64,000 nt of DNA, taken from the NCBI GenBank assembly GCA_027625915.1, contig JANTQA010000026.1, forward strand, positions 4,402,001 to 4,466,000, read 5' to 3'. The position numbers and the translations under genes are program-made. This DNA is from Anaeramoeba flamelloides (lineage: Eukaryota > Metamonada > Anaeramoebidae). The notes beneath the pieces were generated by a model that was given only the letters and a program-made list of their open reading frames with translations, was not told the DNA's origin and ran no database searches. Shown here piece by piece: positions 46,501 through 57,610 of this stretch. Positions within the stretch are counted from its first letter, which is position 1. Each line of letters begins with the position of its first letter.

Positions 46501-49500
46501 TTTTAATATTTTATTAGTTAGACAAAAATATATATGATTATTTTTAATTTTTGCGAAAGAATAAATTGAGGAAAAATAAATCATTTTATTTGCCAAAAAA
46601 TTTATGAAACTAAATTAAAAATAAATTTAACTCTCCAAAGAAACAAAAATAAAAATTCACTAGAAAGGGTTTTTAGATGAGTTTTTCATTTATAAATTTT
46701 TTTAAGATTTATATTTTATAAAACTAAAACGAATTTTTGGTAACCCCACACTATCAAATTAACAGACTAAATTTTTAAAAATCAAAAAATTATCATTTTT
46801 TTTTCAAAACTAATCTTACTGAATTATAATTTTGTGAGACTTCCAAACAATATCAAGACATACTGTCTTTTTATAATTCAGGATTTTCATCTCGAACGTT
46901 TTTTTTAATACTTTTACCTTAAAATTATTTTGGTAAAAGTTTTGAAAATTAAATATTTTGTCCTATTTGGTGATTGATATTAAAAGAAAAGCCGCATCAC
47001 AGCCAAGAAGAATTCAGGGAATCACCTTAAGGGAAATATAATTAAGCTAACTTGGTTTTCATTTTGCTCAGAATAAATTCAAAATCCGTTATCTTTTCCA
47101 TTTTGGAAACTGTTTTTTTCAATAGTAAAGTTTAAATGGAATCATCAATAACAAATTCCTTCAAATATATTCTGTATTTGTAGTTTCCTATATAAACCCA
47201 ATGATAACAAATGTGGGTGTATTTTAAAGAAAGGGGCTCAGTTAAATAAAGATGAGAAAACTCAAAGTATAATTTCCATTTCTTCAATAATAAAATGACA
47301 AATAAATGGTAAATAAAGGTTTAGAATCCTTTTTTTTGGTCTCTTCCCAAATTTGTCTGACTATTCATGTCCAAAAGGTCTAGTAAATTGTAATGCCTAA
47401 TTTTAATTCGTCTTTCAGAGAAAAAAATTTAACAAAATCCCTTCATAAATTAAGTTGAATTCTAGAAACAGTAAATTTGGAAAATATTTAACATCCTACC
47501 AAAATTAGGATCTTTAAAAAGTTTCCAAAGTCAAAAAAGAAAAAAAAGTGAAAAAGAAATTTATATCAATTCGAAAACCAAGTTGGTTTATCTTGAAAAA
47601 CTAAACTTTTAAACAAAAAAAAAAAAAACACTCAAAGATCTTGAAAGACACTTCATTCTAAAAGTCAAAAAGAAGACAGAATATTTTTCATTATTTTTTG
47701 AAAAAACAAATCACAGAAATCACAGAAAACTGAATCTAAAATTTTGACAACTTTTTGATTTTTAGGTTTCATGAGCCAATTCAATAACTTTGGTGTTTTG
47801 ACTATTTCAAAATCAGTTTTACAAAGTAGATGAAAATAATGATAAAATTTGAAATTATCTCAAACTAGAAGATTTTAGGTTTGAGATTGAAAATTAATTT
47901 AATTTGCCAGTAAGAGTTTTAATTGAGGATAAATATTGCGTTTTCACATTTTAAAACAGATAATTTTTGATAATTCTTAAAAATACTTGTTTATTACTAC
48001 AAATAAAGAAAAGTAATGACAATTTTTTTTGGAAAGATTAAGCTGATTTGATTTAAGTGGAGAGATAAAACTCTTGGATCTTTGAAAAAAAAAATGATAT
48101 ACAAAAAAATTAAATTTAAAATTAAAACCTTTCAGTATAGATATTTTTTGAAAAGTGTTGAGTAGGAAGGTTATGGTAAATAGTTTAAAAATGTAACGAC
48201 TTTAAAAAAAAATATTATATATATATATATATATAAGCTAAATTCCAAAAATAGGGGCCCAAATTTCGAGATCTCGTTCTAGAATCATTGGATTTCAATA
48301 TGATGTTGGGCAGTTGATTAATGATGTAATTTAAATAAAATTTTCTACTTCATAATTTACTAACCAAACTTTTGACTAAAAAATTGGAAGAAAATAAAAA
48401 AAAATTTTCAAACAATCAGATGACAATTTGATTTTTTTTTGTTTGTTAGTTTCTTCAATCGATTAGTTTCAGATGCCAATTTTTCTTCACTGATTTACAT
48501 TTAATATTTTTACATGATGAAAAATTTCAATTTAATTCTCAATCAAATTACTCTTACAACCGAAAAAAAAATTCGATAATATCCAGATGTTGTAAAATTT
48601 TGGATGATTTTTTTAGCCAAATTTTTGTACAAAAAATGAAATAGATTTTGTTCAACGTATAAAAATTTTTAAAGAAGACACCTTGTTAGTATTTAATCTT
48701 CTGATGATTATACATCAACTTCTAGTTTATTGATGATTATTTACAGGGTTCCTCATATAATTAATTTTCCTGAGTATCATTTGAAAAACTGGGCCCTTAT
48801 TTTTCGAAAGTAGTTTATATATATATATTGAATGAGAGAGGAGTAATATCAAAAATAGAACACCCTGTTTGTCAGAACCACTAAACTTTATTTAGTAATA
48901 TGTATTATTTATTATAACTTTGACAGTATTATAAATCAAAGAATAGTTTGTCTTTAAATAATTTAAAAAGATAAATAGAGAATACGAAAAGAAAAGTAAA
49001 AAATTATTTTTATAGTGAAAAAACTTAAAAAAAAAAGGTGATAAACAAAAAAAAAATCGATCAAAAAATAGGTTTAGAGTGTTTTATACGAAGCAATTGG
49101 TATAAAATCATCAAAAAAAAAAAAAAAACAATACTAACATTTAATTAAGAACACCCAAAATTACAGCCACTATACTTTTGGTTAATTTAATTTAGTTTGA
49201 AAATATATCATGAATTTTCATTTGGGAGACAGTTGTTTAATTATTTTCATTTCTTTTTTCTTTTTGATCTAATTTGCTTTAACCTTTTGGTATTTGTTTG
49301 TATTTGTTTTTCTTTCTATATTTTCAAGTTACCCATACTTTCTATGATTCAGTATCCATAAGTATTAGAAAGTAACCACTTGATCATTTTCATGATAAAT
49401 CTTCTTCCCAATATAAAGCAGATTCAGCCAGGGAACAAAATGGAAAAAAATCAAAATATTCAATATTTGTAAAATTATTACATTTGAAATGCAATAAAAA

Positions 49501-52500
49501 AACATCAAATAACTGAAAAAATCTAAATATAACTTTCGTATAATTCTTTCTACTTGGTGAAAAAAATAAAATAAATTTTATTTTCTTAATTTCTGCCTTA
49601 TATTTTTTCAAAATTAAAATTGTAAATTTTAAATCAAACAAAAACTGATTAAAAATTATTCTTTTTGGGTATTTGGAATTTCTGAAGATTTATATCTTCT
49701 CTTCATATTAAACTTTATTATATTATATAATTCACTTTCTTTCTTTTTTTTCTTATTTCTTACTAACTCTATCAATCTTTAAAAGCTAATTCGTGTAACA
49801 GTCCAAGAAAGCAAAAAATTTCTTGATGGGATAGATAATGAAAGATTTTTTAAACATATTCGAAAGATAATTACATCAAAAAAAGAATGCCAAGCCAGGG
49901 CCTATTCTCGTTATTTGCTGAAAAAGTGGGCAAAAAAATCAAAAAATAATTATTTAAAAAATGAGTTTAAAAAAATGCTATCTCTGAGTAAATTTTTTTT
50001 TTTTTTTTTTTCTTTCATATTTTTGCAAATACAACATACATAACAACATAATTATTGATTTTACTATTTATTTAGAATATGAAATTCCAAATGATTACGA
50101 AATTCCTGAAGCTCCAAGAATGCTAACAAATTTAAAAAATGCTCGAAAGATCCTGATATTAAATGGAAAAAAATTCGTAAAATTTATATTTTTTTTTTTT
50201 ACATCTTATTTTTCATATTATAGAGCAAAAAATAATTTAAAGAGTCAAGTCATTATGGTGAAAAATAATTTTTTGAAATGGAAGAAAAACTTTCTAGTTA
50301 TTTTTATCAGGAACTAACACAAATTAAAAGTTAATCAACGTGAGATGTACGATCGATCTCTAAAGATCAAGAATGAAAAACTTGGGCATTTTTGAAAAAA
50401 AGCTCCAAAGAACAACACTCAATTTTCAATTTGAATGATTGTGAATTATAATTTTGAATACCGCTTGTGTTAGTTACGAAGTATCTCTATTTGGTGCTTT
50501 TTGAGCTCTCTAAGATTTTTTTTTTTGTCATTTTTTTCCTTTCTCAAATGATTTTTTTTTATTCTATAGAATGTTAAAAAATCCTTACTTTGATCAAATA
50601 TAAATGGATACAAAACATTCACAAGAATTAGATTTAATCGAATTAAATTGATTTGGTACCTTAAGAAAACAAATTTGTTTTAAAATTGAAAAAAAATATG
50701 AACTTTGGAAATTTAAAATAAGAAAAGATTAATTTTTTATTTTGATTTTTGAATTGTTTTTAATTGAGAATGATTTTTGAACTTTTTGAAATTGAATTTT
50801 TTGGAGTTGATTTCTTTAAAAATATTTTTTTTTTTTGGAAGTTTGAATTTTGTCAACCAAAAGAAGTATAATTTTCAATATTCTTTTTCGTTTCAAATCA
50901 CTCCTCGGGCATGGGGCAAATGTACAGTAAGTAACTATACTTTAAATAAGATTCTATCAGCCTACCACTACAAGGAAAAAATAAATTCTGAAAATTAAAG
51001 TTAGACAAAACTACATATTGGATTTCAGTTATACATCTTTTATAAATTATTTTTTCAAAGTTATGATAATTTTATGTCATTAAGAAAAGATTGCTATTAA
51101 ACTAATTAATATTCGAATACCCCCCTTTTTCAAAATTACCTACTTTTGAAAAAAAAACCTATTTTTTGGGTATTCTTTTTTTTGAAATTAGTTACAATGA
51201 AATAACTTTGTACTGAACATTAATAAATAAAAAATGAATAAATGTTTAAACAATTCGCCGAAAAAAACAGGTAAAATACATTTAAACTGAAGCATGAAAA
51301 AAAATATAAAATGATAAAAAATATTCCAAAAACAGAAAAAAATCATTTTTTCAATTTAATTTAGCGATATCTTATCTTGTGAAAGAAATATTTGATTTTA
51401 TTTTAAAATTGGAAAATATGATTGATTTTATTTTAAAATTGAATAATATGATTCTTTTTAGACTATTAAAAAAATAGATGAAAATAATCTCTCCAATATG
51501 TCAAATAAAAATTTCAAAAATTTTACAATTAAAAATGAAAAAAATATTAAAAATTTTCATTTTTTTTTCAATTCCCATTAATAACTAATAAAATTGTAAA
51601 CCTTTTTGAAAATTGTTATGTCTAATAATGTTTATTATCTGAGTGTATTTCAAAAATACAAAATTTAGAGATTTTTTTTTTGAAAAAATTTTCAGAGTTA
51701 TGTTATGTTATATTGTAATTTGAAAAGTTAAAGATAAAGGCGGGGTGGGGGGGGTAAAAACAATTACGTATCATATATCAAAACAAAGAAAAAAAGCAAA
51801 AATTAAACAATGTGAAAAAATGATTTCAATTTTCAAATTTCCAAAATTAATTTTTTTTTTTTTAATATTTCCATTCAAACCCTTTAAATACATGTAATTC
51901 ATCCATTACAACTGGGTCACTTTGACTGAAAAATAGTTAATTTTTACAAGTTATTTGGAAAAGTAAGCACTTATTAACACACACAAAAAAAAAATAAAAC
52001 ATTAATTTTGGAAAGAAATCGTCTCCTCATAACATTGTAACCTTTAGTATATATACCGTTCGTTCTTTCAATCTCAATTAGGAACTTGTCCAATTCCAAA
52101 TAAAAGAAGTTTAATTAATAAAAAATCATAACATTATTTATGTATGTGATATTTATTGCAAATATTTTTTACATTTTTTTCTCTTTATTTTATAAATAGA
52201 ATTTCAATGTATTTCTGAAAGAATTAAAAGTTATGAAGAAAACTGCAATTAATTTACAAGATATTCTCGTCAATTCAAATACCAAAATTGATTTTGCAAA
52301 TAGCCATTTATTAACAATTTTATATAATAATTGCATATATTATCAAAACCAAATCAGAATATATATTCGAAACGAAGTGCCCAATCCAACATTGATGATT
52401 GAACTTCTTGAAATTAGTGATGAAATCATTTCTTCAATAAAATTTTATGATGAAATTCGCTTGAAGGGTACAGTAAGTTTTAGATTAAAGAATTTGTTTT

Positions 52501-52790
52501 ACGAAAAGCATCCCGAGAAATTACCTAAAATTAGTAATAATGATCAATTCAAAGAAAAACCGAGGAAGCAGGGGGGAGGGAAATCACAAGAAAAAGAAGA
52601 AATTGTTCTGATTGATATTAATGATAAAAATGTGAATGATTTGATGGTCTCACTTGGATTTACCTACCATTTGCAAGAACTATCATTTCAAAATGAAGAT
52701 CAAGAAACATTAATTAATTCCAAATACGAAAAAATTAAATCTCATGAAAAAAAAAAAAATTTTTCCAAATCAAAAAAGTTAAATAAATAA
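43542..52790 (+). CDS. VHS-GAT domain sorting adaptor (TOM1/GGA-like), five exons
   Basis: Exons 43542-43660, 43738-43813, 49786-49987, 50076-50176 and 52200-52790 join in phase to 362 codons plus TAA. Residues 5-150 form a VHS domain: LKQLVLSATSQQLKSPKWEL, KLLVKQLKTKKIETQYLTLQ, then FFKHIRKIITSKKECQARAY and LKKWAKKSKN, ending YEIPNDYEIPEAPR. Residues about 185-257 match the GAT three-helix domain: SHLLTILYNNCIYYQNQIRI and LMIELLEISDEIISSIKFYD. LIDIND (303-308) resembles a clathrin box. VHS-GAT proteins bind ubiquitinated cargo and clathrin on endosomes or trans-Golgi. I see no GAE ear, so TOM1-like fits better than GGA. Intron 2 (5972 bases) and intron 4 (2023) are packed with repeats; introns 1 and 3 are 77 and 88. 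An alternative acceptor at 43868 gives only a short Lys-rich end, so a broken gene is possible. Confidence 0.78.
44607..45168. mobile_element. TTAA-flanked palindromic MITE, best copy (562 bp), intronic
   Basis: Starts TTAAGGTTTACAATCCCTG, ends GGGGATTGTAAACCTTAA. The arms stay paired for about 200 bases (GTTCTTGGTATGGGTTTTAA against TTAAAACCCATACCAAGAAC), so the transcript could form a very long hairpin inside intron 2 of the VHS-GAT gene. The first part of intron 2 before it (43814-44606) holds nothing recognised. Confidence 0.82.
45240..46080. repeat. anonymous 0.8-kb repeat, partner at 16902-17962, intronic
   Basis: Colinear with the partner (AATTAATCAAACAGTAAACT, AATAAATTTGTTGAAATAAA, CAAATATTTTTATCAAATAA). 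It follows directly after the palindromic MITE. Confidence 0.6.
46396..46560. mobile_element. TTAA palindromic MITE, single-arm remnant, intronic
   Basis: Begins TTAAGGTTTACAATCCCTG and keeps the left arm (TTGGGATTTGTATCGGTTTT) but has no matching right arm. Either a truncated copy or half of one whose other half was lost. Confidence 0.6.
46561..48232. other. intron interior, nothing recognised
   Basis: A+T-rich part of VHS-GAT intron 2 without frames or repeats that I could match. Confidence 0.35.
48233..48817. mobile_element. TA-flanked inverted-repeat element with GGGCCC ends (about 585 bp), intronic
   Basis: Left end ATAAGCTAAATTCCAAAAAT then AGGGGCCCAAATTTCGAG; right end AAACTGGGCCCTTATTTTTC then GAAAGTAGTTTAT. 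Both outer sides run into TA repeats, so insertion into, or growth of, a TA microsatellite is likely. The GGGGCCCAAA core also occurs in the CAGTCAAAG family, suggesting related transposases. Confidence 0.6.
49139..49450. repeat. anonymous intronic repeat, partner at 36941-37255
   Basis: Carries AAGAACACCCAAAATTACAG, TCATGAATTTTCATTTGG, TTTTCAAGTTACCCATACTT and CAGATTCAGCCAGGGAAC. Same orientation as the partner. Confidence 0.62.
50337..50960. mobile_element. GGGTC/TTAA element, truncated inverted copy, intronic
   Basis: Reverse-orientation relative of 2210-2998: AAAATCCTTACTTTGATCAA (about 50579) is the complement of the TTTGACAAAGTAAGGATTT block, and CGAATTAAATTGATTTGGTA follows as expected. 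Neither TTAA-GGGTC end is visible. It lies in VHS-GAT intron 4; the open frame 50777-50998 belongs to it and is not considered a gene. Confidence 0.55.
50975..51720. repeat. anonymous repeat, inverted partner of 20640-21320, intronic
   Basis: CACTACAAGGAAAAAATAAA, ATTGGATTTCAGTTATAC, TCTTTTATAAATTATTTTTT and ATACCCCCCTTTTTC all match the complement of the partner. No transposase lies beside this copy. A G-rich stretch at 51740-51754 closes it. Confidence 0.6.
51785..51945. mobile_element. MITE of the CAGTCAAAG family, one end only, intronic
   Basis: GATTTCAATTTTCAAATTTC, CCATTCAAACCCTTTAAATA and AACTGGGTCACTTTGACTG form the right end of the family; the left half is missing, apparently replaced by the repeat at 50975-51720. 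Confidence 0.55.
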
Positions 52791-53467
52791 TATCTGTATT
52801 TATTGATTCAAGTGGAGTAGCATATCCTGATTCTGGTATATTGCCGGTTTTCCAAAGCTTGTAAAAAAATGATATACTATGAGATCCATGGCTTTATGAG
52901 GAAAGGTCTTCCGAAACAAATAGCTTAAATCTTGTGCGCTGTATCATTTTTAAAAGCTTAAGGTTTTCCTAAAAGAGGGGAATTAATCATATGAATTACT
53001 AAACAAAAGCAATCTCTACAGAATTTTATATGCAAATTGTAATAACAACAACAACAAAAAACACAAAATAAAAGCATTATTTTCAATTTTATTATTTTTT
53101 TTTTTTTGTTTTTACATTTTTGGACAATGTCTCAAAATTCCATTTACAGAAAGGATTAAAATAAATAATTTTTACTAAATATAAAAGCAGCACTACTCTT
53201 GTTTAAAAGAAATTTTGGTTTAATCCAACGATGAATTGTTGGCTTTATCTAATCTTTGATAATTATAGAAAAGTAGAGAACTTATAATCGGATAGTAACA
53301 AAGTGTCCATTTTCCAAATTACAATCTAAAAGTTGAAAGATTGAGAATCCCCGAAAGCACATTATTTTTGATTGTTTTATCCTTTTCTCAAAATTTTACA
53401 AAAATTTCAAAAACCTCAAGATGTAATTTAAATTAAAAAACTGGTTTATGCTTCATAAACTTTTTTC
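52791..53467. other. intergenic, downstream of the VHS-GAT gene
   Basis: Nothing recognised apart from a short AAC-repeat near 53044 and a T-run near 53096. Confidence 0.4.
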
Positions 53468-54152
53468 CAATCAAAGGAGACCAGTTATAATGGGTGAATT
53501 ATATGTGTTTAAAGGGTTTGAATGGATATTTTAAGAAAAGATTTTTATTTTGGAAATTTTCAAAATTGAAATCATTTTTATCACATTTTTACACAATTTG
53601 CTCTTTTTTTGTATTTTTTTTTGAAAAGGTGATTCAGTTATCAAAATTTGTTTTTATTGCAAGTCCAATAGTCATTTGATAAAAAAGGGCTATTCTAAGG
53701 TTCATTGAAACCGTAAAAAGATTGTTGAAAAATCATATTGATTTCTCTTACAATTCTATTCGATCTTTGATCCTGATATTTGTTTAATAAATGCGAAAAA
53801 TTTTCACTTCATTTTCATTTCTTTTTTTAAATAGAGCTCACAAATACCAACACACTTCGTTTCGAGGACTTGATTTCTGAAAGAAAAGTATGTAAAATGA
53901 AGTGAAAAAGGTTTCATATTTATTATTCAAATACCAGTAGAAGTTTAAAACGAAAATTGTTGTTTTTCTCAATAGGCAATAAGAATTTGAGTTTTTCAAT
54001 TTTTAAGAAAATCAATTGATTAATTAGTTTTCTTTCATACATATATCAACAATTCTTTGATGTGTATTATTCTGTTTATTTCTTATTTGTTCTTCAAAGG
54101 TCAATTATAAAAAATAATTGATATTTGAAAAAATATTTTGACCCTTTGACTG
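53468..54152. mobile_element. MITE of the CAGTCAAAG family (685 bp)
   Basis: Left end CAATCAAAGGAGACCAGTTA, right end TTTTGACCCTTTGACTG. The left 190 bases match the inverted right ends of 38936-39440 and 51785-51945. Non-coding. Confidence 0.65.
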
Positions 54153-54177
54153 ATACAGAGTTTTTATATATATATAT

Positions 54178-55668
54178 CCCTTAGCACCCCGAATTTGCCT
54201 AAATTTCATCAAGTTTTTTAAATTAGATTTAAAATGATATTGATCCACTAATATATTAATTTTCTTATTTGTCTTTAATCCAGATTTGAATTATAATAAA
54301 AAGTCAAAATAGTTCAAAGATAAAGTAGTTAAGTTATTGATTTTTTTTTGAAATTGAAAAAAAAATAATAATTATTCATTTTTACATTTTTTTTTAAGAT
54401 TTTTATTTTTATTGTATTTTTTTAAATCAGAAATTTTATTACTTTAATAGTAATTCAAACCCCATCAAATTAATTTAAAAATAATAACCACCAAACAATT
54501 TTGTTAATTTTATGATAAAAAAAATAAATAAAAAAATAAATTACTTTGAAATTTAATTTTTTTTTTTAGAAAAAAATTCATTAAATATCCAATCAAGAGA
54601 AAAATGAAATTTATTTCTTTAGGCCAAAATTAAATTTTTAATATGATTAATTTTCTAAAACTTTTATTTAAGCAATAGTTAATAATTGAAAATCTAAAAA
54701 AAAAAAAAAAATTGTAAAATAATTTCAATTTATTAAATTGGAATAAAACAAATATAAATTACTTTTTAATCAATAAAATATTTATACCTAAATTTAAAAT
54801 AAAATTAAAAATAATTCTTAAATATTATTCCAATATAATAAAATAATCTCTGAAACCAAATTTTTTTTATTGCATTTTGTTATTTGTAAAAATTTGAATA
54901 AAAATATATTTGCAATATTAGGATTTTTCCTTAATAAATTAATCCAGATCTTGTTAAATAAGTTCTGATATATGGTATCTAATTCAACAATATTGTTTAT
55001 TTTATGTCTAGATTTTAAAAAGTCAAAAATTAAAAAATTGTAAAAAATAAAAAAAAAATCAATTATTAATCTGACTCGAACTATTGGCCAAATCATATAA
55101 AATTAAAAAAAAATCTTGTTGAAAAAATTGTAAAATTTTGCAATGAAAAAAAATTTGATTTTTTTTTCTAATTTAATTTATATTTTTTTTTATTTTTAAA
55201 TTATTTAGAATCTAATATAGAAATTGATATTGAATAGTAATCAGTAGATAAAACAATTTTTCTATGTGATGTTATAATAACTTATATAATGAATAAATTA
55301 TTTAATCTAGCATTTTAGGCAATTTTGGAGTGCAAAGGGTCCCAGAAAAATTTCCAGTAAAGTATGATGTGATTTAAATGTTAAAACTAAGAGGTTTTTG
55401 ATGTCTAGACAAACTTTTCAAAAAAAAAAAAAAATTATTTTGTCAAAATTTGGAAAAATAATAAAATCACAATAACCAAAAAAAAATTACCAATGTTGAA
55501 AATTTTTTTTCAAGTTATTTTTTTATTTTAAGTAACTATACAATTTTTAATTTTAAAATTTTCTTTCTAAGATAATTGTTTATCAATTCTATATCTTATT
55601 ATCCTTTGATAACATTTCAATTTAAAATTTTTGTTTGAAATGTTTTTAGGTTATTTGGGGTGCTAATG
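54178..55668. mobile_element. composite inverted-repeat element between TA repeats (about 1.5 kb)
   Basis: Left end CCCTTAGCACCCCGAATTTG, right end TTATTTGGGGTGCTAATGG, both bounded by TA microsatellite. A second inverted copy of the left end occurs inside (TTTAGGCAATTTTGGAGTGC, about 55315), followed at once by CAAAGGGTCCCAGAAAAA, which resembles the CAGTCAAAG-family end. It may be two elements joined. The minus-strand frame 54818-55096 inside it is not recognised. Confidence 0.5.
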
Positions 55669-55839
55669 GATATATATATATATATATATATATAAGCCGA
55701 TCATTGAATCTATATTGTAAAAAATAATTTTCTTAAGGGGATTATTTTTTTAAGGCTTAGGGCAAAATTATAAATTACATTATTGGTTATATTCTCTAAT
55801 TAAAAATTTTGTAATAACAAATTGTCAAAAATTCTTACC

Positions 55840-56154
55840 AACTAAGAAAACCACCAAAAGAAAAATTTTTTTAATAAGGTCATTTTTTTTACTTTTTTTT
55901 ATGAAAAAGAAATGAAAATTAATGTTATTTCTTATATTATTAAAAATTCTTCTTTTATTTATTGTTATTTTAATCATTAATAGGGTTGAAAATTCTTTGT
56001 TGCCAGGAATATTAATAAATATTAAATTATTTTTTCTTTTTTGAGATAATTCTTTATATCAATAAAAAAAATGGTTTATTTAACCTATTGAATAATATTT
56101 GTTTTCCTGAATAAATACTGAACGATAAACTAAAATTCGAAATTTTCTACACAA
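55840..56154. other. spacer, possibly an outlying part of the 28840 repeat
   Basis: Contains CCAGGAATATTAATA, resembling CCAGGAATAGTAAG at about 28901, but too little to extend the repeat with confidence. Confidence 0.3.
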
Positions 56155-56572
56155 CTAAAAAGTTACAAACAATCACAATAATACAATTTCATTCAAATTG
56201 GAAATAATTTTGATTTTTGTAAAATATGAGTTTCATTTATCCATCATTTATTTTTTGTTTTATTTTGGTTTTTTGAATTAGAAAACTTGTTTCGTTTGAT
56301 CAAAATGTTTTTTTGAACAAGGTGTATTAGGTTTAAGTTGAGTTTTTCAAAATTTAGAGAACTCAAATAAAATGAGCTGATGGTATCTAACCTTTGAATC
56401 AATAAATATCCCCAATTGTATTTATACAAATTTAACAATGTATTTTTGGTTTTCACTCTCTTCAAAATTGTTAACAAACTCGATAATTTATTAGGGTTAA
56501 TAATTATTTTTTGTTTTGTATGTATTGTAATTTATAAGCAATCGTTAAAAATTTCTATTAATGAATTATTAT
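56155..56572 (-). repeat. repeat with a conserved peptide, inverted partner at 63446-63862
   Basis: About 410 bases matching 63446-63862 in reverse at roughly 80 percent by eye. The minus-strand frame 56244-56477 reads KNTLLNLYKYNWGYLLIQRL and QKNILIKRNKFSNSKNQNK; the partner reads KNTLLNVFKFY and EKNILIEQNKLRNSKNQMK in the corresponding frame, so both derive from one coding sequence. The family is not recognised; a transposon ORF segment is likely. Confidence 0.6.
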
Positions 56573-56785
56573 AAACTCTTTTTCAGTCAAAGGGGCCCAA
56601 AAAATTTTTTAACATTTTTTTTTTTTGAAATTTATGGTTTTTTCATGGGGTTTCTTTTATAATTATGGACTCTTATAAGAAGTTTATTATTTCTCGTATT
56701 TCTAAACAATCTAAGTTTGGTTGATTCTGAAAAATAAAGTGACTTTTTCATTTTTGGCTGGGTCCCTTTGAGTGAAATGGAGTTT
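56573..56785. mobile_element. short MITE of the CAGTCAAAG family (213 bp)
   Basis: Left end AAACTCTTTTTCAGTCAAAG then GGGCCC; right end GGGTCCCTTTGAGTGAAATG then GAGTTT. Flanked by TA on both sides. It is a deletion derivative of the copy at 7700-8246, with which it shares its right 170 bases. Confidence 0.72.
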
Positions 56786-56934
56786 AATTATATATTTCTT
56801 CTTGAATTGTTTAGATAAGATTTTTTTTTTTTCACAAATCGACTTTTGGTTTGTTAAGAATTTTTAATTGGGGTTTCGTTATAGCCATTAAATTTTTAAA
56901 ATTATTTAAAGATTCTACTACCTTATTATGGTTT

Positions 56935-57610
56935 TATTATAAGATAAGAAAGTTATTTTTTTTCAAAATAAAATTTACTTGTAGAAATTTGGGAATCAAG
57001 TAATTGTATCCTCAGAAGTCAAAATCAATTTTTTCATGACAAAAATGATTAAAATTGTTTTAATAATTCTTGTGTATAAGACCAAACAATTTTTTAAAAA
57101 GATTTCCAAAAATTAAAAATTCTTTAGCATTTATTTTTGCCTTTTTGAAAAACCAGATAACAACTTTTTAAAAACTTTTCATAAATAAAAAAAATTTTGC
57201 TTAATAGATCTCATTTTCATTGATCAACTGTAGTTAAACTTCTATCAAATTTTCATTTTTTTAATCACCTATACCTCAATTAGTTTTCTTGGACGAAATT
57301 TGAATTGAAAGATTAATATTTAAAAACAATAACAAAAAGTAATAATTGTCTTTCAAAATTAAAACTTTGGAAAAAAAAAACTAAAAATATGTTTGACCAT
57401 TTTCAAGATTAACTTGAGTTATTAATAAAAATAATCACTTACTTTTTTTGGTTTTATATTGAAAACATGTGAATTTTGGATTTTAAATAATAGACTCAAA
57501 TTAATAGATTGTTTAAACTAGGTTAATTCATCCACTCCATAAGTCTAAAAACAAAAGACAAATTATATAAAAAAATTTGAGGATCTGTAATATGATTTCC
57601 TTTTATAAAG
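56935..57610. repeat. anonymous repeat, partner at 28840-29740
   Basis: See the partner entry for landmarks. Same orientation; it lies about 150 bases to the right of the short MITE. Confidence 0.55.

Noticed and set aside
50177-50317. Unspliced continuation or a small exon after 50176 (AKNNLKSQV...)
   Set aside because: Reading through adds T-rich translation, and the 47-base intron option breaks frame; the exon at 52200 joins in phase and continues into the GAT domain.
51118-51756. Poly-C/poly-G tracts as terminal inverted repeats of an element
   Set aside because: Homology with 20640-21320 continues beyond the C-tract on the outer side, so the tract is internal.
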